10,541 bases of DNA from contig CAZWRK010000136.1 in the NCBI GenBank assembly GCA_964635875.1, positions 1 through 10,541 of the forward strand. Direction: 5' to 3'. Origin of the DNA: CAZWRK01 sp964635875 (GTDB lineage Bacteria; Pseudomonadota; Gammaproteobacteria; Burkholderiales; Aquaspirillaceae). Below are positions 5,729-10,541 of the stretch, in pieces. The notes under the pieces were generated by a model. It did not search any database and was not told the origin of the DNA. It worked only from the letters and a program-made list of their open reading frames with translations. Made by a program: the position numbers and the translations under genes. Within the stretch, counting starts at the first letter, position 1. Every line of letters begins with the position of its first letter.

Positions 5729-5747
5729 ATACACAGAAATGAATCAA
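5718..5747 (-). promoter_or_regulatory. Possible sigma70-like promoter for the HNH gene
   Basis: On the minus strand TTGATT (5742-5747) and TATAGA (5718-5723) are separated by 18 bases, giving a predicted start near 5711, about 25 bases before the HNH ATG. It lies in the only gap between the second RNA ligase and the HNH gene. The match is modest and the region is AT-rich, so chance is a real alternative. Confidence 0.28.
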
Positions 5748-5752
5748 TTGTG

Positions 5753-6745
5753 TTATTTACTTAAATAATAAGGATTCACAATTTTAATAACAACTCTACC
5801 AAGTCTTTCATCATATCGTTCTGTAATAGGTTTTATTACAATCCCTTCCGAAACTTTACAACCAAGTGGACACGGGTCTTCTGCAATCTTGCAAAGATTT
5901 TGAAAATTATATGGAATATTACCAACATGTGGAACTCGTGGTAGATTATAAAAATTACAAGTTGCAATGAAATCAGTAGAAGACATATATTTATAATCAC
6001 TTCTACGAATATCAAACAGCCTTATCTTTACTGTACCTGGTGCAGCATCATAATGAAAACCTTTTTGTACCTGCCCATAAGCTTCACCACAAAATAACCA
6101 ATTTGGTCTACTCTTAGCAAATTCTACAAGTTCAGGACTACTATTAACCGCATTCCAGAAAACATTATCTCCTTCTGATTTCCAATGATTTCTACTTTTA
6201 ACATGTAATTTTTCACCATCCCAAGTTAAAGCAACAAAGCATCCGTGAAGCTTTCGCGTGACATAAACCAGTTCATTCTCAACAAACATGTTATTGTATT
6301 TGTTGCTTCGTCCATTTTCAATATCATATTTAGATAAAGAATTCCAATATACAGGACCAGAAACAGAGCTAGATTTTCCAAAACTAACCCCATCAATTTC
6401 TAACTCAGGTTCATAATGTTCTAGTCCAAGTTCTTCATATAGATTTTGGCCCACGATTGAACCTTCTGGAGCAGGAACTAGAATACCATGAGAGTAATAC
6501 ATCCCAAGATATTTTCTTGTTCTAACACGATGTTTTTCCTTGCCTTCTTGTTTGAGCCAAGAGAATTCTGGTCGATTAGTATCAACAATTTCATCTGCAC
6601 GAATAAAGACTGCTAGTTTATGGTCCTTCCAATCTTCTGTCCGAACAACCAACTGAAAACCCTCTACCTTTTGAATGGATAAATTATCAGAGTTTGGACA
6701 CTTTTCCAGATTTAATTCAATTACTTCTGCGATTCGTTCAGACAT
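5753..6745 (-). CDS. RNA ligase, DRB0094/Rnl5 type with N-terminal OB domain
   Basis: This 330-residue ATP-dependent RNA ligase resembles Deinococcus DRB0094 and Naegleria NgrRnl, which seal 3'-OH/5'-phosphate breaks. Residues 1-95 form the characteristic N-terminal OB-like domain (AEVIELNLEKCPNSDNL onward, RPEFSWL at 58-64, then R-V-R-T-R-K-Y-L-G). The catalytic domain has motif I KLHG at 165-168 (K165 adenylated), motif III GEAYG with E221, motif IIIa LFDIR at 243-247, motif IV EGIVIKP at 300-306, and motif V VVIKI with K321. Histidine in motif I is common in Rnl2-like ligases. All catalytic motifs appear intact. ATG 6745 has only a weak AAGAAAG site and overlaps the upstream gene by 25 bases, so coupling is likely. 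This is a second ligase, distinct in architecture from the Rnl1-type enzyme at 2200-3273. Confidence 0.92.
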   Translation of the reverse strand: MSERIAEVIELNLEKCPNSDNLSIQKVEGFQLVVRTEDWKDHKLAVFIRADEIVDTNRPEFSWLKQEGKEKHRVRTRKYLGMYYSHGILVPAPEGSIVGQNLYEELGLEHYEPELEIDGVSFGKSSSVSGPVYWNSLSKYDIENGRSNKYNNMFVENELVYVTRKLHGCFVALTWDGEKLHVKSRNHWKSEGDNVFWNAVNSSPELVEFAKSRPNWLFCGEAYGQVQKGFHYDAAPGTVKIRLFDIRRSDYKYMSSTDFIATCNFYNLPRVPHVGNIPYNFQNLCKIAEDPCPLGCKVSEGIVIKPITERYDERLGRVVIKIVNPYYLSK

Positions 6746-7161
6746 ATATCTACTTTCTTAATAAGTTCAATTGAAGGACAACATACAGATGATGAATAAT
6801 CATACAAAAAATCAACTAAAGCATTTTTAACACTATCTTTTGGATTTTTATAATTTAACCAAAACAATCTTAGTTCTGCTTCTTTTTGAGGAGAATTAGA
6901 TAAGCCACATAATTGTGGGTAAACGCCTTTAACATAACTTGGTGTCTTAGCTAAATATATTTCAGCGTTTTCTGACATATAAATAAATCTTTTAGCATCA
7001 TCTAAATCTAGAAACGCGAATAATAACGAATTAGGAATAACAGGAACTGTTACTTTTCCAATAGCATATTCTAAATCTCTAGACATACCTGAATCAGAAG
7101 TATTAAATGATACTAATCTTCCCGATTCTTTTCTAGAAACCACTTTATAAACATTAAACAT
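6721..7161 (-). CDS. Unknown protein, tandem paralogue of 7154-7582
   Basis: The 146-residue product begins MFNVYKVVSRKESGRLVSF. It shares with the upstream neighbour the M-F-x-V-Y-K-V-V start, S/D-G-R-L, K-V-T-x-P, S-(M/L)-L-F-A-F-x-D, A-K-x-F, I-Y-(I/L)-A-(E/K)-(S/T)-P, the P-Q after it and S-S-V-C-C-x-S-I-(K/E)-L-I near the end, so the whole length is duplicated. I chose ATG 7161 because GAGGA lies five bases upstream; the open TTG at 7173 precedes it without a site. The start overlaps the upstream stop by eight bases. Function unknown; no membrane helix seen, and the conserved C-C pair is a feature worth noting. Confidence 0.8.
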   Translation of the reverse strand: MFNVYKVVSRKESGRLVSFNTSDSGMSRDLEYAIGKVTVPVIPNSLLFAFLDLDDAKRFIYMSENAEIYLAKTPSYVKGVYPQLCGLSNSPQKEAELRLFWLNYKNPKDSVKNALVDFLYDYSSSVCCPSIELIKKVDICLNESQK

Positions 7162-7582
7162 GTAATTCCTCAATAAGTTTGATAGACGAACAACATACGG
7201 AACTATTATAGTTAAAATTCATAGGACATCCAATTTTATCCATCTTCTTTTTTGCTTTTTTAGCACTAAATAAATCTGACCAAAATTTAATAAATATATT
7301 TTTATTATTTTTAAAAAAATGAATATGTTGAGGTAAAATGTTTTTATATAAATCTGGAGACTCTGCTATATATATTTTATGCCTAGATGATAAACTATCT
7401 CTAAAATCTTTAGCTTCTTGCATATCTCTGAAAGCAAAAAGCATCGATTTTTTTACTTTTGGTTTAGTTACTTTATTAATTTGATAATAGACTCTGAATT
7501 CATCTGGAAATTCATTTCTATTACAAGCTGACGATAGTCTACCATCTGATTCTACTCTTACTACTTTATAAACTTTAAACAT
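7154..7582 (-). CDS. Unknown protein, tandem paralogue of 6721-7161
   Basis: This 142-residue protein begins MFKVYKVVRVESDGRLSSA and aligns along its length with the downstream gene product. The C-terminal half carries a lysine-rich insert (SAKKAKKKMDK at about 105-115) absent from the paralogue. ATG 7582 has GGAG with a seven-base spacer and overlaps the stop of the 7575-7835 frame by eight bases. The two junctions at 7575-7582 and 7154-7161 share the same arrangement: ATGTTTAA, where the start of one gene contains the stop of the previous one. This suggests duplication of the gene together with its junction. Function unknown. Confidence 0.8.
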   Translation of the reverse strand: MFKVYKVVRVESDGRLSSACNRNEFPDEFRVYYQINKVTKPKVKKSMLFAFRDMQEAKDFRDSLSSRHKIYIAESPDLYKNILPQHIHFFKNNKNIFIKFWSDLFSAKKAKKKMDKIGCPMNFNYNSSVCCSSIKLIEELHV

Positions 7583-7835
7583 TTAATTTCTCCACAATTT
7601 TTATAACTTCTTTATAGTCTTCCAAATCTATATCTTTTACCGCTTCACGAATCTTATCTTCTAATAAGAGATATTCAGAAATTGGAAGATGTCTATAACA
7701 AGCAAATAAGGCACCACGAAGTGACCATTTAACAGCCCAGTCAGAATTAGGTGGACATGACCGACCGTATTTGTCTACTGCTGGATATTTTGGGTCGTAT
7801 TTATCTATTTTATCAAGAACTTCGCTAATTTTAAT
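7575..7835 (-). CDS. Small protein with no standard start codon (ATT start or -1 frameshift product)
   Basis: A clearly coding 86-codon frame, open from a TGA at 7839-7841, with no ATG, GTG or TTG near its start. It reads ISEVLDKIDKYDPKYPAVDK, then a segment containing DWAVKWSLRGALFACYRHLP and an acidic helical tail. The AVKWSLRGAL part reminds me of small phage proteins of the DUF6197 kind, but that is tentative. Two routes to expression are visible. An ATT at 7833-7835 lies six bases after TGGGG within TGGGGTGA, which partly matches a ribosome site. Alternatively a -1 slip on the A-AAA-TAG end of the upstream 7805-8206 gene would fuse the two proteins. A one-base error or decay is the third option. 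It overlaps the next gene by eight bases. Confidence 0.62.
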   Translation of the reverse strand: MKISEVLDKIDKYDPKYPAVDKYGRSCPPNSDWAVKWSLRGALFACYRHLPISEYLLLEDKIREAVKDIDLEDYKEVIKIVEKLNV

Positions 7836-8206
7836 GATTCACCCCAACTATTTCCAGCATCTTGCTGCGATTGAATAATATTAACTATATGTGCTTTATT
7901 TATATCAAGATTTAATAAGTAAACGGCTGAACCAACACAATAATCTTTGTTACCATCCTTCATAAATCCGTTTTGTTCCCAGTCCTCAATCATTTTGAAT
8001 TTATCAGGACAAACAAGTCTAATAGCTTGACCTACAATACAACCTGGAGTTTCTGGACCATTTTCTACTGGATATTGACTATATAAACATCTTGGTTTGT
8101 TTCGATTAAATTCAGGTTTATAGACAGCATTAGGATAAAGTTTACACAACTCAATAACTTTGAGTTCAATTTGTTCTTTTTCTTCATCTGTAAATTGAAT
8201 TTCCAT
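7805..8206 (-). CDS. Hypothetical phage protein with GCIVGQA motif
   Basis: This 133-residue protein begins MEIQFTDEEKEQIELKVIEL and appears mainly helical. Features are CLYSQYP at 40-46, PGCIVGQAIRL at 54-64, YCVGSAVYLL at 89-98 and QSQQDAGNSWGESLKLA near the C-terminus. The pattern of a C-x-V-G-x-A segment followed by a Q-x-x-Q-D-x-G-x-x-W-x-E-(A/S)-x-x-x-A end resembles small phage proteins of unknown function that I have seen in diverse tailed phages; no activity is known to me. ATG 8206 overlaps the upstream stop as TAATG, so translation is coupled. Its end overlaps the 7575-7835 frame by 31 bases in the -1 frame, with an A-AAA-TAG stop context. Confidence 0.75.
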   Translation of the reverse strand: MEIQFTDEEKEQIELKVIELCKLYPNAVYKPEFNRNKPRCLYSQYPVENGPETPGCIVGQAIRLVCPDKFKMIEDWEQNGFMKDGNKDYCVGSAVYLLNLDINKAHIVNIIQSQQDAGNSWGESLKLAKFLIK

Positions 8207-8457
8207 TACGTTTCCTCATTTGGAGCTGGTGTATTACTAACTAATTCCTGAAAAATTTCCCAACCTTCTTCATCATCAATAAAATATTTTTCGCCTAATT
8301 CTAACAATTCCATCATCATTAAACCGTGTGGAGTATACTCAAAAGAAGTTTTACCATCTGGTTCAGTGAATGGTTCTAATTGACCAAGCTTAACACATTT
8401 AGTTATTAAGTCAGACTCAAATTCATCATCAGCCTCGTCTATATCATCAGAAGTCAT
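8206..8457 (-). CDS. Small acidic protein, possibly winged-helix-like
   Basis: This 83-residue protein has a strongly acidic N-terminus (MTSDDIDEADDEFESDL) and an acidic C-terminal half (DDEEGWEIF). The middle (residues 18-52) reads as a helix, a turn with PDGKTSFEYTPHG, and a second helix. The T-P-H-G-L-M-M-M-E-L-L part resembles the wing and last helix of winged-helix regulators, but no recognition helix is obvious, so I treat this as a weak analogy. A DNA-mimic or protein-binding role is equally possible given the charge. ATG 8457 has GGAG with a seven-base spacer and overlaps the Nudix stop by 11 bases. Confidence 0.7.
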   Translation of the reverse strand: MTSDDIDEADDEFESDLITKCVKLGQLEPFTEPDGKTSFEYTPHGLMMMELLELGEKYFIDDEEGWEIFQELVSNTPAPNEET

Positions 8458-8932
8458 TTGAATACTCCAGTCCTAATTTTTTACATGCATCGATAACAAT
8501 TTGTTTATGGTCAAATGCTAAAATAGTACGAGCTGACCCATTAATATCAATCCATTTATAATTAATAGCATCATCATTAGCTACTACTATAGGATTATTT
8601 AGAAAGTAAGACATAAAGACATGTGAAATAACTCTACGTCTTGGGTCTCGATTAATAGCATCGTAATACCCAAGATATTCCATATCTGTTACAATTAATC
8701 CAGTTTCTTCATATAACTCTCTAATAGCACCATCTTTAATCAATTCAGTTTCAGCATTAACAAAACCACCAGGTAGTGCCCATTCATATTTATATGGGTC
8801 TTCTACTCGTTGAATTAGTAAGACGCTAATTTTAGATTTATTGGTATGTTGAATTTTATCATATATATAATCTCTTTTAAAGACAACATTATCAACAGTA
8901 GGTGCAACCATTGGATATTCATAACAATACAT
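8447..8932 (-). CDS. Nudix hydrolase, ADP-ribose pyrophosphatase/NrtR-like family
   Basis: The 161-residue protein should hydrolyse a nucleoside diphosphate linked to another group, such as ADP-ribose, NADH or a related compound. Residues 11-18 (PTVDNVVF), 36-42 (SVLLIQR) and 51-58 (WALPGGFV) are typical of the ADP-ribose pyrophosphatase/NrtR branch. The Nudix box spans about 56-79 and ends with intact R-E-L-x-E-E-T-G-L; between the first glycine and the following glutamate there is one residue more than the standard Gx5E spacing. I chose ATG 8932, seven bases after AGGA; the open TTG at 8950 has no site. It has no nucleotidyltransferase domain, unlike the KVP40 NatV fusion. A NAMPT-like gene lies upstream in the same operon, pointing to NAD+ or ADP-ribose metabolism, though the substrate cannot be read from sequence. 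Confidence 0.87.
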   Translation of the reverse strand: MYCYEYPMVAPTVDNVVFKRDYIYDKIQHTNKSKISVLLIQRVEDPYKYEWALPGGFVNAETELIKDGAIRELYEETGLIVTDMEYLGYYDAINRDPRRRVISHVFMSYFLNNPIVVANDDAINYKWIDINGSARTILAFDHKQIVIDACKKLGLEYSNDF

Positions 8933-8933
8933 A

Positions 8934-9074
8934 TTATAATCCTGATACAAGATTTCCTAAGACAATAAATAAAGTAAGCAATTCTATAACTAATTCAAAT
9001 CCAGCAAAACCAATTAATAATTGACCATCATCGGTTTTTTGACCAATTAAACTAGATAGTAGTATACATAACAT
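8934..9074 (-). CDS. 46-residue hydrophobic protein
   Basis: A short frame beginning MLCILLSSLIG with a second hydrophobic stretch over about residues 20-46 (LLIGFAGFELVIELLTLFIV and beyond). It predicts one C-terminal membrane helix and perhaps a short N-terminal one. ATG 9074 has GAGGTG upstream, formed by the end of the preceding micro-ORF, with which it is nearly contiguous. Its stop lies two bases before the Nudix ATG. Good ribosome site, tight packing and lack of waste between neighbours support real translation. Function unknown. Confidence 0.62.
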   Translation of the reverse strand: MLCILLSSLIGQKTDDGQLLIGFAGFELVIELLTLFIVLGNLVSGL

Positions 9075-9075
9075 G

Positions 9076-9153
9076 TTACACCTCAAATTCTAATTTAGTT
9101 CCTAATTGACAAATTGGTACTTGTGTTTTATTAGAACTTTTAATAAGTCTCAT
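9076..9153 (-). CDS. 25-residue micro-ORF
   Basis: The frame reads MRLIKSSNKTQVPICQLGTK followed by LEFEV. ATG 9153 overlaps the stop of the 9153-9383 gene as TAATG, which favours coupled translation; only a weak GGA site is present. The L-G-T-K-L-E-F-E end resembles the L-P-x-G-T-K-V-I-L-E end of the gene just upstream, so it may be a fragment of a further copy of that family. It also supplies the GAGGTG ribosome site for the next gene and might serve mainly as a coupling leader. Confidence 0.42.
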   Translation of the reverse strand: MRLIKSSNKTQVPICQLGTKLEFEV

Positions 9154-9383
9154 TATTGTTCCAGTATTACTTTAGTACCAGTTGGTAAAACATAAACTTT
9201 AAATGATTCTGCTGAGCGTCTTTCCCAAACAGAATTCGTTGTTAGATTAACCATTAACTGAGTTGTGACAGCTAATACATAATGTCCATTTGCACCACCT
9301 TCAGCAATAACAATACCTAATTCACCATTTTTCATATCACAAGCTGAAACAATCTTGGGTACTGGAGTAGTATTAACTTTCAT
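9153..9383 (-). CDS. Small unknown protein, paralogue of the 4400-4636 product
   Basis: The 76-residue protein contains DMKNGELGIVIAEGG (residues 16-30), a central segment HYVLAVTTQLMVNL and a C-terminal strand FKVYVLPTGTKVILEQ. The 4400-4636 product has the same order of elements with the same P-x-G-T-x-V/I-x-L ending. Both look like small all-beta proteins. ATG 9383 overlaps the NAMPT stop as ATGA and has GAGAGG with a five-base spacer, so it is co-translated with the NAMPT gene. A role beside the NAMPT enzyme cannot be claimed, because the other copy sits far from it. Function unknown. Confidence 0.78.
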   Translation of the reverse strand: MKVNTTPVPKIVSACDMKNGELGIVIAEGGANGHYVLAVTTQLMVNLTTNSVWERRSAESFKVYVLPTGTKVILEQ

Positions 9384-10541
9384 TGAAACCTCTCATAAAA
9401 TTCATCTTGAAGTCTAGTAATATTATCATGAAGATTTTCACGATTAAGACCAAACGTTGGATTAGCTGTAGCCCAATCTTTCAAATCATCAAAACTATTG
9501 ATGGCTCTTGTCTGAACTTTATCAAAGGGTTCATAACTTAAATCACCATCTAAATAGTAATTTTGTTTTACTAAATGACCCTTTGGACTTATACAAACAC
9601 AATCATCAATTCTATGTACTGTAATTGATGTTTCAGTAAAATCTCTAACTAAATGAGTTATATATGGAATACTTAATTTACCTTTTGTTTCACTAAGTTT
9701 AACTACAGGTTCATTATTTAAACCTTTGGTGCAAAGTTTGTAAGCAAATGATAAACTATCTCTATTTGGAGTATTTCTGATATATCCACCTACGCCCCAA
9801 ATACCCCATTGCGTTGGTAACATTCCTTTATCTCGAAGTTGTTGCATTACCTCAAATTGTTTTTTAGGTTTTACAGAATCTCCATAAATAAATCGTACAT
9901 TTGTTGGCAATTTATATCCATTTACTTCTTTAAATAATTCCCTATCATTACACGCTTGATAAATTTTATATATAGTATCAAAACAATCTCCAGAATCTGG
10001 TCTGATTACATGAATTACATCTGGATTGTGATATGCCATATTTGTAATTCTGTCTACCGCATTATTGTAATTATAACAATCTCCAACAAGACTTACAATT
10101 CTTACTTTATCTCCATTTGTAGAATCTACAATTGAATGAAACGCATCAATTTCTGTATTATGTCCACTTACATTGCGATGAGCAAGTGCTACAATCGATG
10201 TTCCTTTTGGGTCTTTACCTCCCATTAACCAACAATTATATGCAGCATCAAAATTATCTGTTCCATGAAAGCTTAATAGATGGCTTAAACCTGTCAGGAC
10301 AGATTCTTCTTCTGAAGAGCAAGCACGGGAACCAAAATTATGAATTTGGAATTGTGCGTTTTGATATAATGTTTTTTTATCTGTTGGATATCCAAGAAGT
10401 TTATTATCTTTTTTAACTTCGTCACAGATTCTATCTAACCAATGACGACACAATGTTGCACAAGCTGTACCAATTGCTACCGTTCCTACTAATCTAGCTT
10501 CAATATGAGCACATAATTCTCCAAATCCTTTTTCTGTATTA
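9380..10541 (-). CDS. nadV: NAMPT-family nicotinamide phosphoribosyltransferase-like enzyme, 5' end missing
   Basis: In-window 386 residues, open to the right edge; NAMPTs are near 490, so about 100 N-terminal residues are missing. The enzyme normally makes NMN from nicotinamide and PRPP. Numbering from the first in-window codon, family landmarks are FGSRACSS at 69-76 (human F193, R196), FHGTD ending at D95 (human D219), H121 (the phosphohistidine H247), IRPDSG at 179-184 (R311, D313), GDSV at 220-223 and a glycine-rich GVGG at 249-252. The residue before the histidine is alanine; human NAMPT has glutamate there (AAEHS). The related Namat enzymes of phage NAD+-restoring systems use ADP-ribose pyrophosphate instead of PRPP, and I cannot separate the two from sequence. 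A TTG at 10453 lies mid-protein and is not a start. Genes for a small protein and a Nudix hydrolase follow. Confidence 0.9.
   Translation of the reverse strand, partial: NTEKGFGELCAHIEARLVGTVAIGTACATLCRHWLDRICDEVKKDNKLLGYPTDKKTLYQNAQFQIHNFGSRACSSEEESVLTGLSHLLSFHGTDNFDAAYNCWLMGGKDPKGTSIVALAHRNVSGHNTEIDAFHSIVDSTNGDKVRIVSLVGDCYNYNNAVDRITNMAYHNPDVIHVIRPDSGDCFDTIYKIYQACNDRELFKEVNGYKLPTNVRFIYGDSVKPKKQFEVMQQLRDKGMLPTQWGIWGVGGYIRNTPNRDSLSFAYKLCTKGLNNEPVVKLSETKGKLSIPYITHLVRDFTETSITVHRIDDCVCISPKGHLVKQNYYLDGDLSYEPFDKVQTRAINSFDDLKDWATANPTFGLNRENLHDNITRLQDEFYERFQ

Noticed and set aside
10132..10416. Plus-strand frame inside the NAMPT-like gene
   Set aside because: Antisense to conserved NAMPT residues; no support of its own.
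10451..10453. TTG as start of the NAMPT-like gene
   Set aside because: The frame stays open to the window edge and the residues upstream (ELCAHIEARLVGT) continue the NAMPT family sequence.
1..10541. tRNA genes, rRNA, CRISPR arrays, insertion sequences
   Set aside because: No cloverleaf-like segments, regularly spaced repeats or transposase genes were noticed by eye; a tRNA scan was not possible here.

Overview
The window looks like a piece of a large, AT-rich (roughly 30% G+C by eye) tailed-phage genome. Short, tightly packed genes lie almost all on the minus strand. Many have clear AGGA/GGAG ribosome sites and stop/start overlaps (ATGA, TAATG). Nucleotide and RNA metabolism genes of the kind carried by T4-like and other large phages sit beside many small unknown proteins and three homing-endonuclease-type genes. 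I cannot name the host or genus from sequence alone.

Layout, left to right. (1) 1-76: the start of a minus-strand metallophosphoesterase, cut by the window edge. (2) 155-1018: a plus-strand LAGLIDADG endonuclease whose tail overlaps the 3' end of a minus-strand exostosin-like glycosyltransferase (968-1873), preceded by a two-helix membrane protein. (3) 2200-3930: a T4 Rnl1-type RNA ligase, a small unknown protein and an N4BP2/T4-Pnk-like 5' kinase. (4) 3990-4199: a broken NUMOD3 endonuclease remnant on the plus strand. (5) 4186-4993: four small genes, two of them paralogous; one of that pair seems to have ATA where the other has ATG. (6) 4983-5687: an HNH endonuclease behind an inverted repeat. 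(7) 5753-6745: a second RNA ligase, of the DRB0094/Rnl5 type with an N-terminal OB domain. (8) 6721-7582: two tandem paralogues. (9) 7575-8457: three small genes; the 7575-7835 frame looks fully coding but has no ATG, GTG or TTG start. (10) 8447-10541: a Nudix hydrolase, two very small ORFs, a paralogue of the 4400-4636 protein, and most of a NAMPT-like gene that runs off the right edge.

Two functional themes stand out. One is RNA repair: a 5' kinase and two different RNA ligases within 4.5 kb, which could reseal tRNAs cut by host anticodon nucleases. The other is NAD+ metabolism: a NAMPT-family enzyme and an ADP-ribose-type Nudix hydrolase in one operon, which could rebuild or remodel NAD+ after host NAD-depleting defences. 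Together they suggest a damage-reversal or counter-defence segment, repeatedly invaded by mobile endonuclease genes. This functional reading is inference from family membership and gene order.
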